Assembly (NCBI RefSeq): GCF_039928515.1
Contig: NZ_JBDSSZ010000332.1
Length of the DNA: 60,577 nt
Direction: 5' to 3' (one strand)
Source: Capsulimonas sp039928515
GTDB taxonomy: Bacteria; Armatimonadota; Armatimonadia; Armatimonadales; Capsulimonadaceae
The notes under the pieces were generated by a model, which was not told the origin of the DNA, did not search any database, and was given only the letters and a program-made list of their open reading frames with translations. This document shows positions 25,040 through 33,370 of this stretch, piece after piece. Position 1 is the stretch's first letter; each line of letters opens with the position of its first letter. Both the position numbers and the translations under genes were made by a program.

Positions 25040-26356
25040 TTATCTGCGAATGAAGTCCCAGGTCTGCTGGCAGCCGCCGCCGCCCCAGCTCCAGAGCAGG
25101 ACGTTGGCGCCGGCGGCGCCGGAGCATCCGGAGCCGTCGAGGACATCGTGCTGGCCGTTGCTTTTGGTCCCCGCCGTGGCGATCACGAAGCGGCCTCCGG
25201 AGGTTTGCGAGATCTGCCACTGCTGGCAGGCCGCGCCGTTCCAGTCCCAGAGCTCGATCTGTGTTCCATCGTTCGGGCTGCAGCCAGTACAGTCCAGACT
25301 GCGTCCGCCGTTGACGGTTCGGATGGAGTAGTAACCGTTGTTCAGGTTCGTCACCTGCCACAGCTGGTTGTTTCCCTGATGGTACGTGTCGATTTTGATC
25401 ACCGTACCGTTCCCGCTTCCCGCCTGCCAGCAGTCGAGCGTGTTGCCGGTGGTGGAGGCGGATATTTCGTAGACGCCGTCCTGGATGGCCGGCGCGCCGT
25501 TCTGATACTGGCGCACGTAGTCCACGTTGAAGTAGGCCGTGCCCGCCGTGCTGCCGTCCGGGTTGCCGGGCCAGTTACCGCCCACGGCAAGGTTGAGCAG
25601 CATGTACATGGTCTGGTTGTTAAAGACCCAGTTGCCGCCACCGCCCTGGTTGAACTGGCCGGTGAAGGCGCCGTCGACGTAGAAGGCGCAGTAGCCGGGC
25701 TGCCAGTTCACGCCGTAGTTATGATATGTCGTGGTGGAGCTGTTGGGCGTGGTCTGCAAGGTCGGATCCCAGCCGGGCATGTGCAGGCTCTGGTGGTTTT
25801 CCCACTGGCCGTTGATCTCCTCGGCGACATCGATCTCGCCGCAGGTGGGCCAGCCGACCGAGCCGATGTTGTTGCCCAGGAACCAGAACGCGGGCCAGTA
25901 GCCCTTGCCGCCGTTGGGGAATTTGCAGCGCGCCTCGTAATAGCCATAAGGTCCCATGGAGACTTTCCCGGCAGTCTTCAAACGCGCCGAGTACCAGGTT
26001 CCCCCGGAGTTCGTCGCTTTGATCTGCATGACCGAGCTGTCCGTCCCCGAGCCGTCAAAGACCTCATGCGCGTTGTCCGCGTTGCTGGTGTAGTTTTGCA
26101 GTTCGTTGTTGCCCCAGCCGCCGCCGCCGGTATCGTAGTTCCAGTAGACGCCGGCGGGAGTCGCCCCGAGCCGCGCGTCGGAGAACTCATCCGCCCAGAC
26201 CAGGCCCATGCCGCCGGGCGCCTGCGCGTGAGAGGTTTGCCCCATCCCCAGCAGCGCCAGTGCGGACGCAGCCAGCGCCGCCGTCCGTGCAATGCGATAG
26301 CTTCGGCGTTTCCTAAGAATGGTATTGCTTCTATTGCAATCTAACTGAGTATTCAT
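25040..26356 (-). CDS. Secreted GH16 endo-beta-glucanase with ricin B domain
   Basis: A 438-residue enzyme predicted to cut beta-1,3 (or mixed-linkage) glucans outside the cell. I start at ATG 26356, which has GGAG at suitable spacing; an ATG three codons upstream is too close to it. The signal peptide has a long basic N-region and cleavage near SHA-QAP. The GH16 domain spans about 48-288. GEIDVAEE at 173-180 gives the nucleophile and acid/base of the ExDxxE motif (E174, D176, E179). A ricin-type trefoil (about 293-438) follows and closely resembles that of the hydrolase at 4637, suggesting module exchange. A consensus promoter precedes it. Confidence 0.9.
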   Translation of the reverse strand: MNTQLDCNRSNTILRKRRSYRIARTAALAASALALLGMGQTSHAQAPGGMGLVWADEFSDARLGATPAGVYWNYDTGGGGWGNNELQNYTSNADNAHEVFDGSGTDSSVMQIKATNSGGTWYSARLKTAGKVSMGPYGYYEARCKFPNGGKGYWPAFWFLGNNIGSVGWPTCGEIDVAEEINGQWENHQSLHMPGWDPTLQTTPNSSTTTYHNYGVNWQPGYCAFYVDGAFTGQFNQGGGGNWVFNNQTMYMLLNLAVGGNWPGNPDGSTAGTAYFNVDYVRQYQNGAPAIQDGVYEISASTTGNTLDCWQAGSGNGTVIKIDTYHQGNNQLWQVTNLNNGYYSIRTVNGGRSLDCTGCSPNDGTQIELWDWNGAACQQWQISQTSGGRFVIATAGTKSNGQHDVLDGSGCSGAAGANVLLWSWGGGGCQQTWDFIRR

Positions 26357-26504
26357 GCCCTGCATATCTCCTTTTCTCTCCGTCGCCGAAAAATGAGACT
26401 GCGCCCTTTGTGGACGCGGATCCGTCTAAAGACGCTACTGGATGGCAAATGTCACCAAAACCAACAAATCCAAACAAAAGCCACACAAACAAACTCTTTA
26501 GCTC

Positions 26505-26544
26505 GAACCGTTCCGATTATATCAAAGAACCTCCATTGTGTCAA
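26505..26544 (-). promoter_or_regulatory. Consensus promoter with start-site palindrome for the GH16 gene
   Basis: Read on the minus strand: -35 TTGACA (26539-26544), 17-bp spacer, -10 TATAAT (26516-26521), both perfect. At the predicted start lies GAACCGTTC (26505-26513), a dyad of GAAC and GTTC around one base, positioned where a repressor would block initiation. The leader is about 150 nt. Confidence 0.85.
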
Positions 26545-26612
26545 GATCATACGTATACGCAAAATCCATAGAAAAACCTAATAAAATCCAAATAAGAATC
26601 GCAGCCGTCGTC

Positions 26613-26795
26613 CCCCGGATATGAAATCCGGGTCTGGGAAGCGAAACGCTAACCGTCCGTGCCGGACGAACAAATATTTGTGGTCGATAATCCATCGTTT
26701 GTTTGTCCGGCACGGACAATTAGTCGCGAAGCGACTTCACAGACTCGGTTTTTATAACCGGGGAACGATTGCCAACACGGATTTCATATCTGGGG
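26613..26795. repeat. Family C interrupted inverted repeat
   Basis: The left arm (26613-26680) and right arm (26695-26795) share, inverted, the blocks CCGGATATGAAATCCG, GTCTGGGAAG and GTCCGTGCCGGAC with flanking bases. The central spacer is only about 14 bp. The right arm carries about 30-40 extra bases. GTCCGTGCCGGAC is itself nearly palindromic. It lies between the end of the GH5-like gene and the leader of the GH16 gene, and with that leader accounts for the 500-bp gap. Confidence 0.72.
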
Positions 26796-26859
26796 CGCGA
26801 TGACAGCCCCGAATGTGCTTAACAGGAAGCGACAACGTCTTGCTTCATTGCCGCCTCCC

Positions 26860-29574
26860 CTACTGCCCGATCTCATACCAAACCGTCTTGTACCGAGCGC
26901 CGACCGTGAAGGTCAGCGCGCCGTTTTTGTAGGTGGCAGGGACGGGCGTGCGGCGTTTGCCGGTGGCGTCGAGCGCCCAGACGCGCCGGGCGGCGGAGGG
27001 GGTCATGGTGATGGTGGCGGGGACGCCTTCGGCGATGGTGGGGCCGTGGCCCCATTGATTGCCGACGCTGGTGCGGTCGGCGTTCCAGCCCATCTCCTGG
27101 TTCTCGACTTTGCCGACGAGGGTGAGGAGCAGTTTATGAGAAGAGCTGACGGGTTTGCCGTCCATGGCGGTGAGGGTTCCGGCGGCGAAGTTATTGCCGA
27201 AGGTCGGGAATTGGAGCGTCACCTGGGACTCGGACCCAGCGGGACGCTTGCCGTGGATGGAGTTTGTCCAGAAGACGCTGTTGAGATCGATCGCGTGGCC
27301 GCCGTAGTATCCGGCGAACGCCTGCGCGCCGGGGCTGTCGGCGACGTACTGGGAGTTAGTCGCCAAGGCGGTGATGAAGGATGAGCGAACCCAGCGCGCC
27401 TTGCCTCTGGCGGCAGCGGGCGTGACGGGTTTCTCCCGGCGCACGGCGGCGGCTCCGGGCGCGATGGCTAAACGCTCGTTGAGCGGGTCTTTTGGATGGA
27501 ACTTGAGGCTGGGATCGCGCCACACGCTCTCAATGCTCGCGGTATGCAGAAGCCGCGCGGGGATCGGGATCGTGGTGGCGGAGGCCGACGGGAGAAACGT
27601 TCCCGCCCGAAAAATCATCGCGGCGGCGGGCAGGAAGGCGGTTTTCGCGGGGTCGGAGCCGATGCCGAAGAAGCCGCCGATCTTATCGTTCGGGGCGCCG
27701 GTCCCGTAGTCGCCGTAGTCGAACAGATAGATCATGTCCCAATCTTGCGAGGCGGCGAAGGTGGCGAGTTCGGGGAGCGTCTCGGCCCGGAAATCATTGG
27801 GCGCAGCATGGTTGTATTCGGAGATGGAGTACGGCTTGCCGGCGACACGGTAGCGGGCGAGGCCCAGGAGGGTCCCATCCTTGCCGGCGGCGAGGTCGGC
27901 GGCCATCGGGGTGTTGCCGATGTTCCAATCGACCGAATCCCACGGTTTGTGCGGGAAGCTGGGGTGCTGCCAGTAGGCGTGGTTGTCCGCGAAATCCATC
28001 GCCGCCTCGCGGCCGATGCTGGTCAGCCCGCCGTATCCCATCTGCGAGCAGATAATATTCGCCTGCACTCCCAGATCGCGCTTGAGGTAGGCGCGCATCT
28101 CATTGGCGTAGGCGCGTTCGGTGTCGGCGAGAAAGGCGATCCAGTCATCGTGCTGCGCTTTCAGGGCGGACGAGGGAATAGCGATGTTCTTCGCCGCGAG
28201 CGATTCCCCCGGCTGTAAGCCGGCGCCGTCTGCGCCAGAGTGGATTTGCAGGCCCGCGATCCAGACCGTCCCCGTCTGGCCGCCCAGCGTGAAGGCGAGG
28301 CGAACATGCTTCGCCACGGCGTCATGGGCGGTAAACACATAACGGAACGTCTTCCACTCGGTCGTCAGCGCCGCGTTCGCGCCCAGCCCCACATTGCGCC
28401 AATCGTCCTGATCCAGCGACGCCGCCACGGGCACGGTGCGCGCCGCGTCGGATTTCGCCCGGAAGGTCACAGTGTAAGTCCCGCCGTTAGCCAGATCGAG
28501 CCCCGTCATATGCGCCTGCACATGCCAATCGACGCCATCGACCGCGCGTACCTCGGCCTTAATCGCCTGCGCTTCGCGCGGCGCGGGACCGTCAAACGTT
28601 CCCGGAGGGTTGAACGCGCCTTCGTTCGTGGGACCGAAATCCGCCTGCGACGCCCCTTGATGTTCGTACGACCATTCCGAGGCCAGGGTCAGCAGTCCAA
28701 AGCCGACGGGCGTCACGCCCGCAAGCCACGCCGCCTTGAGTTTCTCATCCGTCCCATACTTCTTCGCCAGCCACGCGTTCCAAAATTCCGTCAGCTCACT
28801 CTTAAAGGGATCAGGCAGCGTGTCTAAGTCCGCGCCCAGCGTCGCCCACGGATCGCCGACGAGCGAGTTCTCGTTGTTGATCTCAACCACCGCGACGGCT
28901 GGATCCTTCACATACGACAGCTTCGTATACGGGTTCACATGCGTCAGCAAATCGTGCGCGTATTCTTTCTGCCGCGCGATCATGGTCCGGTCAAACTCAT
29001 CCACCCGCTTATCAAACCCGAAGGTTATCTGCGACACGCTCGCCGGAAACCCATCGGCTTCCGAAAACTTCCGGCTGACATGCAAATTCAAATTCACATA
29101 CACGCCGTTCTTCTTCAGCTGCGCGATCAGATAATCCAATTTGTCCAGCTGCGACGCGCTGATATGTCGCCGATCTGTAACATTGTAATCCCAAATACTC
29201 GACTCCTGCCCCCAGTCGCTGTTGTCCATATGATGGAAGCGAACTAAATTAATCCCCAGCTTCGCCACGCGCCGCGCCACCTTCTCCGCGTCCGCATGCG
29301 ACGGAAACGCGCCCTTCGCCACAAAGTTCGTCGCCAAAAACTTAATCCGTTTTCCCGTCTTGGACTCCACAAAATGCCCGTTTTTCGCCACGATTTTGCC
29401 ATGCGCTCCCGCCGGCCCATCGTTCAAAAACGACACATCGGTGATAACGCCGTGGGTAGCGTCGTCCCAGGGGAGAACGAAGGGAAACATGGGGGATGGA
29501 TCGGCCGCGAGTGTGGGGCCGGCGGCAAGAATAGGAAGAGCGGTGAGGGTCAGAAGAGTGGCGGATAACTTCAT
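26860..29574 (-). CDS. Secreted GH5-like glycoside hydrolase with inserted carbohydrate-binding domain
   Basis: A 904-residue exported enzyme, with AGGAG 8 bases before the ATG and a signal peptide (cleavage near TLAA-DPS). The (beta/alpha)8 domain starts near residue 75 (RIKFLATNFVAKGAF, then LGINLVRFHHMD). EINNENSL places the clan GH-A acid/base at E235, and PYSISEYNHA places a candidate nucleophile at E586. Between them, at about 330-450, is a beta-sandwich region (GGTYTVTFRAKSD, then LTTEWKTFRYVF) typical of CBM4/9-type carbohydrate-binding modules. A further beta-rich C-terminal region follows. The polysaccharide substrate cannot be named. It is probably controlled by the AATCGATT pair upstream. 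Confidence 0.8.
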   Translation of the reverse strand: MKLSATLLTLTALPILAAGPTLAADPSPMFPFVLPWDDATHGVITDVSFLNDGPAGAHGKIVAKNGHFVESKTGKRIKFLATNFVAKGAFPSHADAEKVARRVAKLGINLVRFHHMDNSDWGQESSIWDYNVTDRRHISASQLDKLDYLIAQLKKNGVYVNLNLHVSRKFSEADGFPASVSQITFGFDKRVDEFDRTMIARQKEYAHDLLTHVNPYTKLSYVKDPAVAVVEINNENSLVGDPWATLGADLDTLPDPFKSELTEFWNAWLAKKYGTDEKLKAAWLAGVTPVGFGLLTLASEWSYEHQGASQADFGPTNEGAFNPPGTFDGPAPREAQAIKAEVRAVDGVDWHVQAHMTGLDLANGGTYTVTFRAKSDAARTVPVAASLDQDDWRNVGLGANAALTTEWKTFRYVFTAHDAVAKHVRLAFTLGGQTGTVWIAGLQIHSGADGAGLQPGESLAAKNIAIPSSALKAQHDDWIAFLADTERAYANEMRAYLKRDLGVQANIICSQMGYGGLTSIGREAAMDFADNHAYWQHPSFPHKPWDSVDWNIGNTPMAADLAAGKDGTLLGLARYRVAGKPYSISEYNHAAPNDFRAETLPELATFAASQDWDMIYLFDYGDYGTGAPNDKIGGFFGIGSDPAKTAFLPAAAMIFRAGTFLPSASATTIPIPARLLHTASIESVWRDPSLKFHPKDPLNERLAIAPGAAAVRREKPVTPAAARGKARWVRSSFITALATNSQYVADSPGAQAFAGYYGGHAIDLNSVFWTNSIHGKRPAGSESQVTLQFPTFGNNFAAGTLTAMDGKPVSSSHKLLLTLVGKVENQEMGWNADRTSVGNQWGHGPTIAEGVPATITMTPSAARRVWALDATGKRRTPVPATYKNGALTFTVGARYKTVWYEIGQ

Positions 29575-29611
29575 TGTGGTACTCCTGGGTTGCTTGCCCT
29601 ATGGTTCGTGG

Positions 29612-29668
29612 AATCGATTGAGAATCCTGCTTTGTCCCGGATTCGCCCCCCCTGCCACGCAATCGATT
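29612..29668. promoter_or_regulatory. Pair of AATCGATT palindromes (LacI-type operator candidates)
   Basis: AATCGATT occurs at 29612-29619 and 29661-29668, 49 bp apart (start to start), in the region just upstream of the GH5-like gene. Both have the CG-centred AAnCGnTT core, as does AACCGGTT at 8131-8138. Two copies this close suggest a looped or cooperative repressor site. Confidence 0.4.
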
Positions 29669-29740
29669 TTATGGCCGACACCCCTTATGGGGGCCGGGGG
29701 GCATCTTCTCCTCCCCCAGGATTGGAGGCCGGGGGACGAA
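29650..29740. repeat. Family D repeat, partial copy
   Basis: This copy shares with 57451-57532 the blocks GCCACGCAA, TTATGG, ACACCCCTT, TGGGGGCCGGGGGGCATC and TTCTCCTCC, followed by CCAGGATTGG, in the same order. The left arm is reduced to CCGGATTCG, which pairs with CGAATCCGG on the right. It is non-coding, between divergent genes. Confidence 0.65.
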
Positions 29741-29870
29741 TCCGGATGAGGGCAAAATCAGAACATTCGTTGAAAACTGAAACTTTTCTCCCTCCCAACT
29801 CTCGAAGTATTTCATGAAGCGCGGGTCTTAACGCATGTGCGGCATAGCGGGGGAACGAGAGAGAAGCGAG

Positions 29871-32800
29871 ATGCATCATCGATATTATTGGATCGCGGCA
29901 GTTGCGCTGGCGAGCGTGGTTATTGCGCCGTCTGCCGATGCGCAGGAGATGCGGCCGGTTCATGTGATCCATGGCGCGGCTGTCACGGCGAACGGCAAGC
30001 CGCTGGCGAGGGCGCGGCTGTATCTTTTTGGACTGACGCCCAGCGAATATGCAGGCATGACGGACGGGCCGCCGGTGGTGGTGACGGATGACCAGGGGAA
30101 GTTCATATGGCGCGTTCCAGCGGCGGCGGGGCTTTTCGCGGTTCCTGGACAGTCCGGACCGAACTGTTACGCGCTGCCGGACGACATGCGCTCCTGGAAG
30201 GCCGCAGCGGTATTGTCCTCAGCGGACAGCGCGGATTTCTATACGCGGTCGATGATGGAGCGCGTCACGCGGCTTTGTAAGACGACGTGGAGCGCGAACG
30301 GGGCGGCGCTCTCGGTCGTGGCCCCGGACATGGCGCTGGTGTCGCTTGCGCTGCGAGGGCCTGATGGCAAGCCACTCGCGAACCACAAGGCCGAAGTGGT
30401 TCTTGCGGATCCGTGGAGTTATTCAGGCTCATTCGTCCATTACGGTGTAACCGATGCGCGGGGGCGCCTGCAAATGCGCGCTTACCCGGGCTTGCTGCGG
30501 ATGCTGATCGCTGCCCCGGGCGCCGGATTCGGCTCGACCGGATACTTTGAGGCGCATCCCAGCCATGCCGCCGCCCCGGCGATCCCTCCCCTGGCCCGCT
30601 TCGCTCAGATTTCAGGGACCGTCGATGCCTCTCTGATTGCTCCGGGCGCGACGGTTCAGCCAGGACGTTATGGACTTGGGGAGTTTCAATGGCGCGCGCC
30701 CAAAGTCGCCGCTGACCCCACCGGACGCTTTACGCTCCGGGACACGCTGCCCGGCCGGTATTATTTGAGCGTTTCCGGCGGCAAGGGTGAGGCGCTGCTG
30801 CGGGAAATTTCCGTCCGACCCGGCGAGGAGATTCTGAACGCGCGGATCGAATCCCGTGCATCCCAGCCCGATCCTTTTGTGGTGGTTAAGCCCAGCAGCG
30901 TCCCTCCCTCCGTCAGCGGCCATGTGGCGGATACGGCGGGGCGCCCGATGAGTGACGTCCAGGTCTACGCAGTTTACGCCTATTTCGACGGGCATGGCGG
31001 CGCGCAGAAGGTTTTCACGGCGAAGACAGACGCGGCGGGCGGATTTACCATCGCCAATCTGCCCAGCGAGCGCAATTACGACGCGCTCACACTGTACGCC
31101 GTCCAGCCCGGCCGGCCGCTGGCCCGGACTTCCACGGAAGCGGTCGCGGGGAGTGCGCTTCCCGGCGAAAGAGCCAGCCGATACCAGGGGGATTTGGTCA
31201 TCCCGGACAGCTCTGGAGAAATGATCGTGCGCGTGCTCCATGGGTCCAAACCATTGCCGGGCGCGCTCGTGCAAATTCGACCGCAATTTGCCGTTTCGCC
31301 GTTCTTTTCCGACAACTCCACAGGTGACGGCGCTGCCGCTCTGACCGCGCTGCTGGCGCCAAGCACGAAGACGAACTCTCAAGGCGAAGCGCGCTTTGAG
31401 AACCTGGAGCCTGGCCTGTGGAATATCGCGGCCACTGGTACGGATACCGCCGCGACGGGAGGTTACCCCAAGCCGCTGACGGGCGGCGCGATCGGGGCGG
31501 CGGTCGGCGGCGCGCGGGCGCGCTTTTTCTCCGTGAACGTTGGCGCCGCCATGCCGGACACGCGGCTGCGCGTCCTGGGATCGAATGGTGTTCCGCCGGC
31601 GTCGTCACCCATCTCCTTCGACTTTGAGCTGACCTCCGGTCTCGCTCGATCGAATACCAGCTTGGGGCTGGAACGCAATGGCAAAGCCTCCCTCACGCTG
31701 CCGCAAACGGGCCTCTGGCGCGTGACAACGCGTTTTCGAGACCTGCCTCAGGATGGCCTTTCCAACACGACGGAACCGCTTTACGAAGGCGTGACCTACT
31801 GCGCCGTGTCGCCCGCCCTCTTCCATTACGCGCCGCCGGATGTGCGTATGGTTCGGAAGCGATCCGGGCGCCTGCGCGTGCGGCTGCGTGACTCCATGGG
31901 GTGGCCGGCTTCCGGCTCCGCCGTGGTCGTCGGCCCAACACCCAACACACGATACGCCGCGTCGATCGACAGCGCCGGCGAAGCGGTCTTTTCCGATCTG
32001 CCTTCCGGCGACTATACCATCCAAACCGATTGGCCCCGGCCGCAAACCCCGATTTCGCTCGGGGCCGAAGGGGGGCCATTTCCTACGGACGCCGCCCTCG
32101 CCGAAACCCGAATGCTGATGTCTCGGGTGGTGGCCGTTGTGTCCGGCAAGGAAACAGTCGCCACAATGAGGCCGGATCAGCTTGGGTATGTCCGGGGCCG
32201 GCTCACGGGCGTGGACGACCTTAAAAATTACCGGGTACTGCTGCCGTTCTTCTATCCTCCGAACATCGAGAGTATTCACTTTGATGCCCATACGGGCGAG
32301 TTTGTCGCGGGACCGTTCGCGCGTGGAAAGACAACGCTGCTGGTGCGGCGGATCACCAAAGACATGGAGAACAACGCCGGCGCCGACCGTTACCAGACGG
32401 TGGACGTCACGCCGGGCAAAGTCACCCAGCTCATCCTCGAACCGGCCCCCTACCCGCCGCCGGCTTCCCCCGCGCCCAGCCTCACGGAGCCGCTGTGGCG
32501 GCTCGACGACCGCGTGTTTCTGCCGGACGGGATCACGCCGGCCTGGGGAGCGCGCGTCGCCGTGTACACGCCGCCCGCCCAAAATGCGATCTTTGCAGGC
32601 CGAACCGACGCCAGCGGGCGCATCACGGACCGGCAGGAGTGGATGTCGTTCGATACGCCCACTCCCGTTCCTCCCGGCAGTCCCACACAGCCGGTGGTAG
32701 TCGCGTGGCTGCCCGGATCGTACGGCGCTTCGATCACGCCGTACACACCCGGCGAAACAAAATCGCTCGTCCTGCCGGCGCCCGTCTCGATCCACGGGCG

Positions 32801-33368
32801 CGTGACGGCGGGCAAAAAGTCCGTGAAGGGCCTCCCCTCCTCGTTCCGTATCATGGCCGCCTATCAGGGCAGAGGCAAATTGAACGCGCCGCTCAGTTTC
32901 GATGTCACCGCCCAGGCCGACGGCTCCTTCGATCTTGCCGGCCTCACGCCCGGAATGTATCGCATTCAGGCCGCCCGCGACGGGATTTGGCTTTCGGAGA
33001 CACAGACCATCACCGTCGGCGCCTCCCCCCTCCCCGACCTCACACTCGACATCGCGCCGCCCGGAGTCGTGACGATCGTCCATGTGCGGGACGCGAAGGG
33101 CAAACCTTTCATCGGCAAATCGATCCATGTCGCGCGCCCCGCCGGACCACTGACAGACCTGCTCTGGCCGGACACGTTCCCGGTGGACAGCGCCGGGGAC
33201 GTGCGTTTAGAAGGGCTGGAGGCCGGGCCGCATCAAATAGGCGCTGGCGACGGCAAAGGCAAAAGCCCGCTGAGCAAACCCTTCCTCGTACCGGCGTTTG
33301 AAGCCGGCGATCCGGCGCGCGACGTGACGGTTCTCGTTCCCGGAAAATTCGCGAAAGAGAAAATTTAA
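29871..33368 (+). CDS. Giant secreted carboxypeptidase-regulatory-like repeat protein, copy 1 of 3
   Basis: 1,165 residues from ATG 29871, where the signal peptide begins (MHHRYYWIAAVALAS, cleavage near ADA-QEM); GAGAGAAG lies just upstream. The protein is a chain of beta-sandwich segments of the carboxypeptidase D regulatory-like type. One is at the N-terminus (VIHGAAVTANGKPLARARLY, then VTDDQGKF), one near residue 345 (SGHVADTAGRPMSDVQVYAV, then TKTDAAGGFTI), and others follow towards the C-terminus (WGARVAVYTP, then GRTDASGRITD). The end module (YRIQAARDGIWLSET) is conserved in all three copies. There is no membrane anchor or sorting signal. A structural, adhesive or carbohydrate-binding role outside the cytoplasm is inferred. 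Confidence 0.8.
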   Translation: MHHRYYWIAAVALASVVIAPSADAQEMRPVHVIHGAAVTANGKPLARARLYLFGLTPSEYAGMTDGPPVVVTDDQGKFIWRVPAAAGLFAVPGQSGPNCYALPDDMRSWKAAAVLSSADSADFYTRSMMERVTRLCKTTWSANGAALSVVAPDMALVSLALRGPDGKPLANHKAEVVLADPWSYSGSFVHYGVTDARGRLQMRAYPGLLRMLIAAPGAGFGSTGYFEAHPSHAAAPAIPPLARFAQISGTVDASLIAPGATVQPGRYGLGEFQWRAPKVAADPTGRFTLRDTLPGRYYLSVSGGKGEALLREISVRPGEEILNARIESRASQPDPFVVVKPSSVPPSVSGHVADTAGRPMSDVQVYAVYAYFDGHGGAQKVFTAKTDAAGGFTIANLPSERNYDALTLYAVQPGRPLARTSTEAVAGSALPGERASRYQGDLVIPDSSGEMIVRVLHGSKPLPGALVQIRPQFAVSPFFSDNSTGDGAAALTALLAPSTKTNSQGEARFENLEPGLWNIAATGTDTAATGGYPKPLTGGAIGAAVGGARARFFSVNVGAAMPDTRLRVLGSNGVPPASSPISFDFELTSGLARSNTSLGLERNGKASLTLPQTGLWRVTTRFRDLPQDGLSNTTEPLYEGVTYCAVSPALFHYAPPDVRMVRKRSGRLRVRLRDSMGWPASGSAVVVGPTPNTRYAASIDSAGEAVFSDLPSGDYTIQTDWPRPQTPISLGAEGGPFPTDAALAETRMLMSRVVAVVSGKETVATMRPDQLGYVRGRLTGVDDLKNYRVLLPFFYPPNIESIHFDAHTGEFVAGPFARGKTTLLVRRITKDMENNAGADRYQTVDVTPGKVTQLILEPAPYPPPASPAPSLTEPLWRLDDRVFLPDGITPAWGARVAVYTPPAQNAIFAGRTDASGRITDRQEWMSFDTPTPVPPGSPTQPVVVAWLPGSYGASITPYTPGETKSLVLPAPVSIHGRVTAGKKSVKGLPSSFRIMAAYQGRGKLNAPLSFDVTAQADGSFDLAGLTPGMYRIQAARDGIWLSETQTITVGASPLPDLTLDIAPPGVVTIVHVRDAKGKPFIGKSIHVARPAGPLTDLLWPDTFPVDSAGDVRLEGLEAGPHQIGAGDGKGKSPLSKPFLVPAFEAGDPARDVTVLVPGKFAKEKI

Positions 33369-33370
33369 GA

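Noticed and set aside
31605..33128. A 507-codon open frame on the minus strand inside the first giant secreted-protein gene
   Set aside because: It is antisense to a gene with a signal peptide and family-conserved modules. Its Arg/Gly/Asp-rich translation and lack of a ribosome site are what high-GC antisense frames produce.
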